A DNA stretch of 64,000 nt from Bacteroidota bacterium (GCA_023424395.1 JAFADY010000037.1:11404-75403); one strand, 5' to 3'; counted from the first letter of the stretch, positions 18,487 to 27,890 are shown. Notes: generated from the sequence alone by a model not told the origin. A program made the numbers and translations.

Positions 18487-19179
18487 ATGAAAACTCATCT
18501 CAGCAAAAACTCATTAGCTGTTCTTTCCATTTTGGCGGGTTTAGTTTATCTAATGATACTCATTTCTGCAATTGATGAAGCATGGGAAGGAGGCGTTCGG
18601 GGATTCAAAGAAGGAATGGCTGCATCCGAAAAAGAATTTGACGATGACCCATTTAATGATTTAGACGTAGAATCATTCATACTACATCTAAAAGTGAGAG
18701 ACAAAACCCTCTATTATCCCGATTCAACCTTTAATAAATTATCTCACAATTTCTTACCGGCAAGATTAGAAAAAATGGAAGTTTCTTATGCCTTTAAAAA
18801 AGGCCAACCTTTGTGGAGTATATTTGTTATGATATTTTTGATGTTTCTCGCATTACCTATTTTGGTTTTATTAATTTTTATTCCAATCCTATTTTATAAA
18901 CTTATCTTTTCGCTTTACAAAGGCGATGTCTTCACGCACGAAAATGTAAACCGAATACAAAAAATTGGCGTTTCCTACATCATTATTTATTTTTATTTAC
19001 TCACATTTTACTTGTATCAGTACTTTTTGTCAAAGAGTTTAATCGATTTAGAAAAATACGAAATTGTACGCCCTGATCTCGTAAGCGAATCATTACTCAT
19101 AGGACTTGTTGCACTAATTTTTGCAATAGTGCTGAAACGTGCTATTGCAATAAAAGAAGAACAAGAATTAATTATTTAA
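18487..19179 (+). CDS. DUF2975 family membrane protein
   Basis: 230 residues from ATG 18487 (MKTHLSKNSLAVLSILAGL). An upstream TTG in frame overlaps the -7 box and is rejected. Four membrane segments are visible (about 8-28, 108-135, 158-182 and 197-218), with an acidic external loop between the first two. DUF2975 proteins are commonly encoded beside a small Cro/CI-type regulator (YoaS/YozG in Bacillus), which is also the case here. Function unknown. The operon appears to be DUF2975, a 68-aa membrane protein, XRE and CPBP. Confidence 0.85.
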   Translation: MKTHLSKNSLAVLSILAGLVYLMILISAIDEAWEGGVRGFKEGMAASEKEFDDDPFNDLDVESFILHLKVRDKTLYYPDSTFNKLSHNFLPARLEKMEVSYAFKKGQPLWSIFVMIFLMFLALPILVLLIFIPILFYKLIFSLYKGDVFTHENVNRIQKIGVSYIIIYFYLLTFYLYQYFLSKSLIDLEKYEIVRPDLVSESLLIGLVALIFAIVLKRAIAIKEEQELII

Positions 19180-19191
19180 TAATCAATCAAT

Positions 19192-19398
19192 ATGCCTATA
19201 TCAGAACTAATAAATAAATTGGATACAAATAAAAGTTTTCGAAAAGTGATTTCTGAAAACTCCATACTAAACAGTATGTGGGAATATTTGAAAACAAATA
19301 CAAAAACCTTTGCGGCTATTGTGCTTATTATGAGTATTTTTTCTATTTACAAGTTTGGAAACAGCATAGGAGAATTTTTGTATTATATAACACATTAA
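19192..19398 (+). CDS. Small membrane protein of unknown function
   Basis: 68 residues, starting 12 bp after DUF2975. One clear membrane helix at about 40-62 (TFAAIVLIMSIFSIYKFGNSIGEFLYYI) is preceded by a polar segment. No known family recognised. Position and spacing support it being a real operon member. A role with DUF2975 is a guess from location only. Confidence 0.6.
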   Translation: MPISELINKLDTNKSFRKVISENSILNSMWEYLKTNTKTFAAIVLIMSIFSIYKFGNSIGEFLYYITH

Positions 19399-19407
19399 CC
19401 ATCTAAC

Positions 19408-19436
19408 CTTTGTCAAAGTTTAAAACTTTGACAAAG
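19408..19436. repeat. 29-bp palindrome CTTTGTCAAAG...CTTTGACAAAG
   Basis: 14-bp arms that are perfect reverse complements around a single base. A second copy lies at 27891-27919. It is followed at once by a 7-bp-period tract at 19441-19480. Confidence 0.8.
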
Positions 19437-19440
19437 TTCT

Positions 19441-19480
19441 ATTAAATCGTAAATCAAAAATCGTAACTCGTAAATTAAAA
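19441..19480. repeat. 7-bp-period degenerate repeat (CGTAAAT/CAAAAAT)
   Basis: Imperfect 7-bp units of the CGTAAAT kind immediately before the XRE gene start. Confidence 0.7.
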
Positions 19481-19481
19481 T

Positions 19482-19688
19482 ATGCCTATAATAGTAAATT
19501 TAGACGTAGAAATGGCAAAGAAAAAAATTTCTTTGAACGAGCTTTCCGAGCGAGTCGGTATTACGCCCGCGAACCTTTCGATACTGAAAACCGGAAAAGC
19601 CAAGGCTATCCGTTTCAGTACATTGGAAGCGATATGCAAGGAACTGGATTGCCAGCCGGGCGATATTATGGAGTGGAAGGAAGAGTGA
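19482..19688 (+). CDS. Small XRE-family transcriptional regulator (YozG-like)
   Basis: 68 residues that are almost entirely one Cro/C1 helix-turn-helix: MAKKKISLNELSERVGITPANLSILKTGKAKAIRFSTLEAICKELDCQPGDIMEW. There is no oligomerisation domain beyond the fold, as in YozG. It is the probable regulator of the DUF2975 operon through the inverted repeat at 18395-18429. The pairing of DUF2975 with this type of regulator is widespread in Firmicutes and Bacteroidota. An activator role is equally possible. Confidence 0.9.
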   Translation: MPIIVNLDVEMAKKKISLNELSERVGITPANLSILKTGKAKAIRFSTLEAICKELDCQPGDIMEWKEE

Positions 19689-19749
19689 TTGGGATTTGGG
19701 AATTGGGATTTGGGAAAAAAATTGAACTTTGAACTTTAAACTTAGAAAA
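19686..19749. repeat. 7-bp-period degenerate repeat (GGGATTT, then TTTGAAC units)
   Basis: Two successive 7-bp-period blocks between the XRE stop and the CPBP gene: GGGATTT/GGGAATT units, then TTTGAAC/TTTAAAC units. Confidence 0.75.
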
Positions 19750-19750
19750 T

Positions 19751-20986
19751 ATGAAAGATAAAAACTTGTGGGTAGTTTTCCTATCTCTTGGAACTATGTT
19801 TTTTATGATTAGTACTACAATTGAGGTAACATGGCTAAAACTATTGATCATCTCCATATCTGTATTACAATATATTTTAGCGTTAATCTTTGCAGCCAAA
19901 GATTATAGCAACAAAAAACAAAACAACACAACCGGTGTACAATCATTTCCTCCACCTCCACCTCCAACATTCAACTATGAACATCAAACTATAAATTTTA
20001 TAAAAATGAAACACTTAGAACGCGCCTTACAAGGCCGGAACGGTATCGGAAGATACCTATTAATGTTCGTATCGATTTTTTTCATTGCGCAGCTCGCCGC
20101 AATACCCGTTCTTTTCATGCTTATTCCCATCATTAAAAACGGCGGAAGTTTCTCAGACATCACAAGCGCAATAGAAAACCCCACAGCATTTGGCGTATCC
20201 GCCAATTTTTACCTGGCAGTTATGATGTCAACTTTTGTCCTTCTTTATTTTGCATTTTCTCTTCTTATAAAGCCTATACACCAAAGAACAGTTCGAGAAA
20301 CCATCAACGGACGTAAACACATCCGTTGGAACAGGATTTGGACCGGGATGATTGTATGGGGAATATTCGTAATCATAGATACGGTTATCAGTTTATTGAT
20401 TTCTGGGCCCTATAATTTTGAGTTTCGTTTCAACGCAAGCGCTTTTTTGCCTATGCTCCTTATTATTCTTGTTTTAATGCCTTTTCAAACAAGCATAGAA
20501 GAAATTCTGATGCGTGGTTATTTGGCGCAAGGCGTAGGAAAATGGACACGTAGCCGTTGGTGGGCTTTGATCATTCCGTCGGTGATATTTGCTCTTTTAC
20601 ATGCCGCGAATCCCGAAGTAAAAGAATTCGGTTTTTGGCTTGCCATGCCACAGTATTTGATCATGGGATTGATGTTGGGGCTTGTTTCCATTCTTGACGA
20701 CGGTATTGAGCTTGCACTCGGCATACATTTCATCAACAACGCGCTTGCCGCCATGCTCGTTACACACGACGCATCTGCATTTCAAACGGATGCCTTATTC
20801 AAATTAAAAGAACTGAATCCGGTGGCAAGCCTTATTTCCATTTCCATTGCGTGTGTTTTGGTTGTTCTAGTACTGCAACGCATTTACAAATGGAATTTTA
20901 ATGTCTTAAACAAAAAACTAGAGCTCTTACCGCCACCCGTTCCGCCCATGCAAACCGAAGTAACAGAGCCTGTTCAACATGTTTAA
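19751..20986 (+). CDS. CPBP intramembrane metalloprotease with extra N-terminal two-helix module
   Basis: 411 residues. Residues about 86-405 are a CPBP (CAAX-processing/bacteriocin-protection) protease: motif 1 EEILMRG (EExxxR), motif 2 LLHAANP and motif 3 HFINNALA, set within about eight membrane helices. These supply the glutamates and histidines of the metal site. Residues 1-55 form a separate two-helix membrane piece. It is joined by a linker with a run of prolines (about 65-74) to Met86 (MKHLERALQGRNGIGRYLLM), which looks like the normal family start. It could be a fusion, or translation may also start at 20006. Confidence 0.85.
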   Translation: MKDKNLWVVFLSLGTMFFMISTTIEVTWLKLLIISISVLQYILALIFAAKDYSNKKQNNTTGVQSFPPPPPPTFNYEHQTINFIKMKHLERALQGRNGIGRYLLMFVSIFFIAQLAAIPVLFMLIPIIKNGGSFSDITSAIENPTAFGVSANFYLAVMMSTFVLLYFAFSLLIKPIHQRTVRETINGRKHIRWNRIWTGMIVWGIFVIIDTVISLLISGPYNFEFRFNASAFLPMLLIILVLMPFQTSIEEILMRGYLAQGVGKWTRSRWWALIIPSVIFALLHAANPEVKEFGFWLAMPQYLIMGLMLGLVSILDDGIELALGIHFINNALAAMLVTHDASAFQTDALFKLKELNPVASLISISIACVLVVLVLQRIYKWNFNVLNKKLELLPPPVPPMQTEVTEPVQHV

Positions 20987-21042
20987 CAACATATTAAACG
21001 AATATTATACATATAAAATATAAACATTATTCAACAATTTAC

Positions 21043-21050
21043 TATCTTTG
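21043..21050 (+). promoter_or_regulatory. Putative -7 box TATCTTTG
   Basis: Exact match, 21 bp before the ATG at 21072. It excludes the TTG start at 21048. Confidence 0.65.
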
Positions 21051-21071
21051 AAGATTAGATTTTCGCGTGAT

Positions 21072-22493
21072 ATGAAATTACACCACATCTTTTGCATGTT
21101 TATTTTCTTGTCTTTTTCTCTGATGTCGAAAGGACAATCACTGGATGATGCGAAGAATTGGTTTTTAGAAGGCAAGTACGCCGAAGCTTTACCTGTTTTC
21201 CAAACCGAATACATAAATTCCCCCGATGACGCGGCGCTTAACCAATGGTTGGGCGTAAGCCTTTTGGAAACAGGCAGTTTAACGGAATCCGAAAAATACC
21301 TTTCTTTTGCTTCGCAAAAAAATATTCCGGAGGCGTATATTTATTTGGGCGAATTATACAGTAAAATGTATCGGTTTGAGGATGCAGAAAAAGAGTTTGC
21401 CAAATACCAGCGCGCAAAACGCCGCGACAATGCGGCTTTGGCAAAACTGGCGGAAAAACGCGAATACGCCGATAGGCTGAAACGCTCCATCAGCCGAACA
21501 GAAGACATTCAAATAATTGACAGCTTAGTAGTTAGCAAATCCGATTTTTTATCAGCTTATAAACTGAGTCGATCTGCCGGTTCTCTGCATCGTGCAAACG
21601 AATTCCTCACCAATCGGGCTCTTTCCGATCAAGTTCTGTTCCAAAACGAGAGGAAAGACAAAATATATTTCTCGCAAGGAGACTCTCTTTTCGGGTTTAA
21701 CCTGTATTCGATGGAGAAACTGCTGGATACTTTCGGAAATGAAAAAAAACTTTCCGAGTCAATTAACCAAAACGGCGATCAAGCTTTTCCATTCGTAATG
21801 CCCGACGGAGTCACTATTTATTTTGCCTCTACCGGACACGGCTCTTTGGGCGGATACGACCTTTTGGTTACCCGATACAACATTGCCAATGATTCTTACC
21901 TTAATCCTAACCATTTAAATATGCCTTTCAACTCGCCTTTCAACGATTATATGTTGGCCATTGACGAAGAAAAAGGTATCGGATGGTTTGCGAGCGATCG
22001 GTTTCAAGCAACTGATTCGGTTTGTGTGTACACATTCATTCCTTCCGGTGAAGTGGTTGTTTTAGAAACCGATGACGAAGGATATCTTGCTCAACGAGCA
22101 AAAATCTCTTCCATATCCGATACTTGGCGAGAAGGCTCCGATTATAGCGGTTTATTGAATAAAGCGGCAAGAGTAACTTCATGGGATAATACGCCTGAAA
22201 GAGATTTCACTTTTGTTATAAACGACAAACACACGTACTATCGCTTATCGGACTTTAGAAATGGAACCGCGAAAGAACTTTTTTCTGAAGCGATTAACTT
22301 ACAAAACCGCTTAAACGGAGTAGAGAAAGAATTATCGGAAAATCGCAACAGAATTGCCCAAGCCGGAGCACAAAACAGCACGTTAAATGATTCGGTTTTA
22401 TCGTTGGAGAAACAAGCCGAATCGCTTTTCAGGAAAATAGAGAACTTAAAAGTTAGGGCAAGAAACGAAGAAATCAGAAACAATTATCAATAA
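21072..22493 (+). CDS. TPR / PD40-like secreted protein
   Basis: 473 residues from MKLHHIFCMF. Signal peptide at about 1-21. Residues about 22-120 hold tetratricopeptide repeats (LDDAKNWFLEGKYAEALPVFQTEY..., PEAYIYLGELYSKMYRFEDAEKEFAKY). Residues about 230-310 contain a WD40-like PD40 segment (FPFVMPDGVTIYFASTGHGSLGGYDLLVTRYN), a pattern known from OmpA/PorE-type envelope proteins. The C-terminal about 70 residues are a coiled coil and no OmpA domain is present. It is probably an outer-membrane or periplasmic scaffold. Its exact role is unknown. Confidence 0.82.
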   Translation: MKLHHIFCMFIFLSFSLMSKGQSLDDAKNWFLEGKYAEALPVFQTEYINSPDDAALNQWLGVSLLETGSLTESEKYLSFASQKNIPEAYIYLGELYSKMYRFEDAEKEFAKYQRAKRRDNAALAKLAEKREYADRLKRSISRTEDIQIIDSLVVSKSDFLSAYKLSRSAGSLHRANEFLTNRALSDQVLFQNERKDKIYFSQGDSLFGFNLYSMEKLLDTFGNEKKLSESINQNGDQAFPFVMPDGVTIYFASTGHGSLGGYDLLVTRYNIANDSYLNPNHLNMPFNSPFNDYMLAIDEEKGIGWFASDRFQATDSVCVYTFIPSGEVVVLETDDEGYLAQRAKISSISDTWREGSDYSGLLNKAARVTSWDNTPERDFTFVINDKHTYYRLSDFRNGTAKELFSEAINLQNRLNGVEKELSENRNRIAQAGAQNSTLNDSVLSLEKQAESLFRKIENLKVRARNEEIRNNYQ

Positions 22494-22498
22494 AAGTT

Positions 22499-22999
22499 AT
22501 GACGCTGAATGTTGTTATAGTTATTGCCGTAATTCTGTTGGGAATTATTTTTCTGCTGATAGAATTCTTTTTGCTCCCGGGCATTAGTATTGCCGGTATC
22601 GCAGGAGCCATTTTCCTGATCGGCGGCATCATTTTTGCTTACATGTACTTGGGTTCCACTGCAGGAACCGCAACTTTAGTGGGTTCGGCAATATTACTTG
22701 GAGGGGCTTTCGTCTGGCTCTTAAAATCGAAGTCGTTGGAGAGGATCGCGCTCACGACTGATATTACTGAAACGGTTGATAACAGCGATCTGAAAAAAAT
22801 ACAAAAAGGCGACAAAGGCCTGGCTATTTCCCGGTTGAATCCTATCGGCAAAGTAATGGTAAACGACGTAGTGGTTGAAGGGAAATCTTTCGATGGGGAA
22901 TTTATTGATGAAGAAGCCGAAGTTGAAGTAATCAGAATAGACACTTATAACATTGTTGTTAAAAAAATAAACGAGATAGATATAAACTCAAAATATTAA
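22499..22999 (+). CDS. NfeD-family membrane protein
   Basis: 166 residues with three membrane segments (about 3-22, 28-48 and 55-75) and a C-terminal OB-fold domain (KKIQKGDKGLAISRLNPIGKVMVNDVVVEGKSFDGEFIDEEAEVEVI). NfeD proteins are almost always encoded next to a flotillin or stomatin, here floA 3 bp downstream. They are thought to work together in membrane microdomains. Confidence 0.93.
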   Translation: MTLNVVIVIAVILLGIIFLLIEFFLLPGISIAGIAGAIFLIGGIIFAYMYLGSTAGTATLVGSAILLGGAFVWLLKSKSLERIALTTDITETVDNSDLKKIQKGDKGLAISRLNPIGKVMVNDVVVEGKSFDGEFIDEEAEVEVIRIDTYNIVVKKINEIDINSKY

Positions 23000-23002
23000 A
23001 TT

Positions 23003-23995
23003 ATGGAATTTAGCTTAATCATTATTATTGCTGTAATAGTAATTTTCGTATTGATCTTCTTTCACTACGTACCTTTTTTCTTGTGGATAAACGCTTTATC
23101 GGCAGGCGTAAGAATTTCTCTGATACAATTGTTCTTAATGCGTTTGCGCCGGGTTCCGCCGCACACCATCGTTTACGCGATGATTGAAGCGCACAAAGCC
23201 GGGTTGAAAAATGTTACCCGAGACAATCTCGAGGCGCATTATCTGGCCGGAGGCCATGTGGAAAAAGTAGTTCACGCACTGGTTTCGGCATCGAAAGCCA
23301 ATATCGATCTGCCGTTTCAAATGGCAACAGCCATCGACTTGGCAGGACGTGATGTATTGGAAGCCGTACAAATGTCGGTAAACCCGAAAGTGATTGACAC
23401 GCCTCCCGTTACCGCCGTCGCTATCGACGGTATTCAGTTAATAGCCAAAGCGCGCGTAACGGTTCGCGCGAATATCAAACAACTTGTTGGAGGCGCCGGA
23501 GAAGAAACCATACTTGCCCGCGTGGGCGAAGGCATTGTTTCGTCTATCGGTTCGGCATCTTCACACAAATCCGTATTAGAAAACCCCGATTCGATATCGA
23601 AGCTTGTGCTGAGAAAAGGATTGGATGCCGGAACCGCTTTCGAGATACTTTCCATTGATATTGCCGATATCGATATAGGTAAAAACATCGGCGCCGTTCT
23701 GCAAATAGACCAAGCGCAAGCCGATAAAAACATCGCGCAGGCGCGCGCCGAAGAGCGTAGAGCAATGGCCATCGCCCTTGAACAAGAAATGAAAGCCAAA
23801 GCGCAGGAAGCACGCGCGCACGTAATTGAAGCGGAAGCGCAAATACCCATCGCTATGGCAGAGGCTTTCCGCAGCGGAAACTTGGGCATCATGGATTATT
23901 ATCGTTTTCAAAACATAAAAGCCGATACAGACATGCGCGAATCCATTGCCAAACCGCAAACGGGCGGAAGTGATAATAAAACACAATCGAAATAA
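23003..23995 (+). CDS. floA: Flotillin-like protein FloA
   Basis: 330 residues of the UPF0365/FloA family. An N-terminal membrane hairpin (about 3-27) is followed by a PHB/SPFH-like domain and an alanine/glutamate-rich helix (about 235-290, QAQADKNIAQARAEERRAMAIALEQEMKAKAQEARAHVIEAEAQ) that drives oligomerisation. In Bacillus, FloA organises membrane microdomains. Operon with nfeD. Confidence 0.95.
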   Translation: MEFSLIIIIAVIVIFVLIFFHYVPFFLWINALSAGVRISLIQLFLMRLRRVPPHTIVYAMIEAHKAGLKNVTRDNLEAHYLAGGHVEKVVHALVSASKANIDLPFQMATAIDLAGRDVLEAVQMSVNPKVIDTPPVTAVAIDGIQLIAKARVTVRANIKQLVGGAGEETILARVGEGIVSSIGSASSHKSVLENPDSISKLVLRKGLDAGTAFEILSIDIADIDIGKNIGAVLQIDQAQADKNIAQARAEERRAMAIALEQEMKAKAQEARAHVIEAEAQIPIAMAEAFRSGNLGIMDYYRFQNIKADTDMRESIAKPQTGGSDNKTQSK

Positions 23996-23999
23996 AATT

Positions 24000-24090
24000 G
24001 AAGTGAAGGAATAAAGAAGTAAAGCAAGTAAAATATTCCCATTCTTTACTTCTTATTTCCAACTTCGTACTTTTAACTTCTAAATTATCT
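24000..24090. repeat. 7-bp-period degenerate repeat (AAGAAGT / CTTCTTA units)
   Basis: The left half runs in AAGAAGT-like units and the right half in TTCTTTA/CTTCTTA/CTTTTAA units. The two halves are partly complementary and could form a long imperfect hairpin after floA. Confidence 0.65.
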
Positions 24091-24093
24091 ATT

Positions 24094-24960
24094 ATGAGAA
24101 TTATACCTGAATCGGAACTGATCATTAATTCAGACGGGAGCGCCTTCCATCTTCATATTAAGCCGGAACAACTTTCGGATAAGATTATTATGATGGGCGA
24201 CCCCGAGAGAGTAACAATGACTGCCGACTTCTTCGACTCGATAGAGTGCGATGTACGAAGCCGCGAATTTCATACCGTAACCGGTACGTATAAAGGGAAA
24301 AGAATCACCGCCATATCGCATGGAATCGGCACGGATAATATCGATATCGTGCTGACTGAATTAGATGCGCTGGCGAATATCGATTTTGAAACCCGCACGG
24401 TAAAAAAAGATTTCAAGCAACTCACCATGATTCGTGTGGGAACATCGGGAGGAATGCAGCCGCACTGTCCTGTAGGTTCTTATGTAGTTTCGGAAAAATC
24501 CATTGGTTTCGATGGGCTCATCCACTATTATGAAGGCGCGCGGGAAATTTGCGAAGAAGATTTCGAAGAAGCTTTTCAAAAACATGTGCACTGGTCGCCT
24601 TATCATTGTTCGCCTTATGTTGTAAGCGCCGATGAAGATTTGGTTGAAAGAATCGCTCACGACATGATTCGCGGGGTAACAATTTCCGCTATCGGCTTTT
24701 ACGGCCCGCAAGGGCGCTATGTCCGCCTTCCGCTTGCCGATCCCGATCTGAATGCAAAAATCGAATCGTTCCGCTTCGGCGATTATTCCATCACCAATTA
24801 CGAGATGGAAAGTTCAGCCATTGCCGGATTGGGCAAACTTATGGGTCATAAAGCCATGACGGTTTGCGCCATTATTGCCAATCGGGTGGCTTTGGAATCG
24901 AATGCCGATTATAAAGGCTCCACAGAAGACCTTATTAAAATTGTATTGGATAGAATATAA
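24094..24960 (+). CDS. Nucleoside phosphorylase (uridine phosphorylase-like)
   Basis: 288 residues of the PNP/UDP phosphorylase family. Motifs: DKIIMMGDPERVTM (phosphate site), SHGIGTDNIDIVLTELDAL, IRVGTSGGMQ and NYEMESSAIAGLG (ribose site with the Met-Glu pair). It cleaves nucleosides with phosphate to give base and (deoxy)ribose-1-phosphate. Uridine preference is a family-level guess. It may act in salvage together with the NupG-like transporter at 29093. Confidence 0.9.
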   Translation: MRIIPESELIINSDGSAFHLHIKPEQLSDKIIMMGDPERVTMTADFFDSIECDVRSREFHTVTGTYKGKRITAISHGIGTDNIDIVLTELDALANIDFETRTVKKDFKQLTMIRVGTSGGMQPHCPVGSYVVSEKSIGFDGLIHYYEGAREICEEDFEEAFQKHVHWSPYHCSPYVVSADEDLVERIAHDMIRGVTISAIGFYGPQGRYVRLPLADPDLNAKIESFRFGDYSITNYEMESSAIAGLGKLMGHKAMTVCAIIANRVALESNADYKGSTEDLIKIVLDRI

Positions 24961-24986
24961 CATTTACGATTGACGATTGACGACAA
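24961..24986. repeat. Short 7-bp-period repeat (GATTGAC units)
   Basis: TTTACGATTGACGATTGACGA lies between the phosphorylase and the M16 gene. About three imperfect 7-bp units. Confidence 0.55.
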
Positions 24987-25019
24987 AAAACAACTTTTTA
25001 ATTATAAAAATAATCATTT

Positions 25020-27827
25020 ATGAAGAAAATTTTCATCTTTTTGTTTTTAGCAGCAACTTTTGCTGTTATGGCACAACAAAACCCGGAATTGCCGGTTGAC
25101 CCGAACATCAGAAAGGGAAAATTGGACAACGGATTGACGTATTACATTCGTAACAACAAAACTCCCGAAAAAAGAGCCGATTTTTACATCGCTCAAAAAG
25201 TAGGATCTATGCAGGAAGAAGACAACCAAGCAGGCTTGGCGCACTTCCTTGAACACATGGCTTTTAACGGAACAAAAAACTATCCGGGTAAAACCATGTT
25301 GGAGTATTTACAGAATAACGGCATTAAATTCGGAGCAAACATCAACGCCTATACATCGTTCGATGAAACGGTTTATTACATGACCGATGTACCTACCGAT
25401 AACAAAAACCTGGTAGATTCGGCGCTGCTCGTCCTTCACGATTGGTCAAGCGCAATAGCTCTTGAAGATGAAGAACTCGAAAAAGAACGCGGCGTTATCC
25501 GCGAAGAATGGAGAACGCGCGGCGGCGCAGAACAACGTTTGTGGGATCAGCTGCTGCCGGTAATGTACCCGAACAGCAAATATGCAAAACGGATGCCGAT
25601 AGGCAGTATTGATGTGATCAATAACTTTAAACCCGAAGAGATCAGGGCATATTACCAAAAATGGTACCGTCCCGATCTACAAGGTATTATTGTTGTGGGC
25701 GATTTCGATACGGATGAAATGGAACAAAAAGTTAAAAAACTGTTTTCGGGTATAAAATTGGCTTCCAATGTAGCCGAGAGAGAATATTTTCCGGTTCCCG
25801 ATAATGAAGAACCCATCGTAGCTGTTGCTACCGACCCCGAAGCACGCAACACGCAAATTATGTTGTTTCACAAACACGACGCGCTTCCCAACGAAGTATT
25901 GAACACGCAAGCCGGATATATGATGAAGTACATCTCCAACGTAGCCGGAATGATGATGAACGAACGTTTGAACGAAATAAGCCAAAAGCCCAACGCTCCT
26001 TTTACCTTCGGTTACGCCTACGACGATGATTTCTTCGTATCGAAAACAAAAGACGCGTGGACGGTTATAGCCGGATCGGCAGAAGACAAAGTGGACGAAG
26101 CGCTGGCAGCCATTGCCCGTGAAACGGAAAGAGTGAGACTACACGGATTCACCGCCTCGGAATACGACAGAGCGCGTTCAAACATGCTCAAAAGCCTGGA
26201 AAACTCTTATAATAATCGCGACAAGCAAAAAAACTCGTCTTACTCAAGAGAGTACGTAAGAAATTTCTCCGATGGAGAACCTATTCCCGGAGTAGAATTC
26301 GAGTACCAAATGTTGAACTCCGTTGCGCCTCAAATACCGGTTGAAGTTATCAACCAAACGATAAAACAGTTAATCGGAGAAAAAAATATTGTAGTTGCCG
26401 TTACAGGCCCTCAAAAAGAAGGACTTGTTTACCCAACTAGCGATGAATTAGAAGGTGTTTTGGCCTCGGTAAGAAAAGAAACCATCGAACCTTATGTAGA
26501 ACAAGTTTCCAATGAGCCTTTGGTTGCAATGCCTCCAACTCCCGGAACCATTGTTAAAACCGAAAAAGACGCCAACCTCGATGTCACGGTATGGAACCTG
26601 TCGAACGGAATGAAAGTTATCCTGAAAAAAACAGATTTCAAAGACGATGAAATCCGCATGACCGCGTCCAGTTACGGAGGAACCGCACAGTACGCTGAAA
26701 GCGAACCAACCAACAGTAAGGTTATGGGACAAGTGATGACCCTGGGCGGCGTAGGAAATTTCAGCGCTACCGAACTACCCAAAGTATTGGCGGGCAAAAC
26801 GGTGTCCGTTCGCCCTACTATCGGTATGACTACGCAAGGATTTTCGGGTTCATCCTCTATTAAAGACTTCGAAACCATGCTGCAACTTGTTTACTTATAC
26901 TTTACAGCGCCTCGCGCCGATAAAGATGCATTCGATTCTTATATGCAGCGCACCGATATACAACTAAAAAATCAAGAAGCCGAGCCTATGGTCGCGTTCA
27001 GCGACTCCATTACCTCTGCCCTTTACGGAGACATTCCTTACGTTGGCCGTTTACGCCACAACGAACTCACAGGAATCAACTACAACCGCATTATGGAAAT
27101 GTACAGACAAAGTTTCTTGAATCCGGGCAGTTTTGTATTTACTTTTGTAGGGAATATCGATGAAGAAGCCGTAAAACCAGCCATTCTTCAGTACTTAGCT
27201 CCAATTAAAGGACAGTTTGCCGAAAACACCTTATTGAAAGTTCCGATGGATTACAAAAGCGGCGTAATGGATAATATCTTCCAACGCGAAATGAAGAATC
27301 CCAAAGCATCGGTATTTGCAAGCGTAAACGGAAACGTTGACCGCACTCAAAAGAACAACCTCTTAATGAGTATGCTCGATCAAATATTAGATATTGTTTA
27401 TACCGAAAAAGTGCGGGAAGATGAAGGCGGAACCTATGGCGTTTACACGCAAGGCAACATTTCCAGATACCCCGAAGGGCAAACCATTCTGCAAATTATC
27501 TATGATACCGACCCGGCCAAGATGGAGCATTTGAATAAAATAATTTTTGCCGAACTCGAAGGGCTTGCCAAAAACGGCCCGCGTACCGAAGATTTCAATA
27601 AAGTAAAAGAGTATATGACCAAAAAGTACAGCGAAGATATTAAGGAAAACAGCTATTGGGTGTCGCAACTCAATAACAAATACTTCTATAAAGAAGATAC
27701 TCATTCCGATTATATGCAACTACTAAACTCCATTACTCAAAAAGATATTCAAAACTTCGCGCAAAACTTATTGTCGCAAGGCAACAAAGCCACCATTGTT
27801 ATGATGCCGAAAGAAGTGAAAGAATAA
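25020..27827 (+). CDS. M16-family zinc metalloprotease
   Basis: 935 residues. Signal peptide at about 1-18, then two M16 halves. The N-terminal half carries the inverted zinc motif His75-Phe-Leu-Glu78-His79 (HFLEHMAFNGT), with a distal acidic ligand in EKERGVIREEW. The C-terminal half (about 520-930) keeps the fold but has no HxxEH, as in pitrilysin-like single-chain enzymes, and forms the other side of the chamber. It is probably periplasmic and degrades peptides. Single gene with its own terminator. Confidence 0.93.
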   Translation: MKKIFIFLFLAATFAVMAQQNPELPVDPNIRKGKLDNGLTYYIRNNKTPEKRADFYIAQKVGSMQEEDNQAGLAHFLEHMAFNGTKNYPGKTMLEYLQNNGIKFGANINAYTSFDETVYYMTDVPTDNKNLVDSALLVLHDWSSAIALEDEELEKERGVIREEWRTRGGAEQRLWDQLLPVMYPNSKYAKRMPIGSIDVINNFKPEEIRAYYQKWYRPDLQGIIVVGDFDTDEMEQKVKKLFSGIKLASNVAEREYFPVPDNEEPIVAVATDPEARNTQIMLFHKHDALPNEVLNTQAGYMMKYISNVAGMMMNERLNEISQKPNAPFTFGYAYDDDFFVSKTKDAWTVIAGSAEDKVDEALAAIARETERVRLHGFTASEYDRARSNMLKSLENSYNNRDKQKNSSYSREYVRNFSDGEPIPGVEFEYQMLNSVAPQIPVEVINQTIKQLIGEKNIVVAVTGPQKEGLVYPTSDELEGVLASVRKETIEPYVEQVSNEPLVAMPPTPGTIVKTEKDANLDVTVWNLSNGMKVILKKTDFKDDEIRMTASSYGGTAQYAESEPTNSKVMGQVMTLGGVGNFSATELPKVLAGKTVSVRPTIGMTTQGFSGSSSIKDFETMLQLVYLYFTAPRADKDAFDSYMQRTDIQLKNQEAEPMVAFSDSITSALYGDIPYVGRLRHNELTGINYNRIMEMYRQSFLNPGSFVFTFVGNIDEEAVKPAILQYLAPIKGQFAENTLLKVPMDYKSGVMDNIFQREMKNPKASVFASVNGNVDRTQKNNLLMSMLDQILDIVYTEKVREDEGGTYGVYTQGNISRYPEGQTILQIIYDTDPAKMEHLNKIIFAELEGLAKNGPRTEDFNKVKEYMTKKYSEDIKENSYWVSQLNNKYFYKEDTHSDYMQLLNSITQKDIQNFAQNLLSQGNKATIVMMPKEVKE

Positions 27828-27846
27828 AAATTCAGCACATAATTAT

Positions 27847-27883
27847 AAAAGGAGCATCGGTGTAATTCCCGATGCTCCTTTTA
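27847..27883 (+). terminator. Intrinsic terminator after the M16 gene
   Basis: GGAGCATCGG and CCGATGCTCC form a 10-bp stem with a 8-nt loop, followed by TTTTAT. Confidence 0.88.
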
Positions 27884-27890
27884 TATCCCC

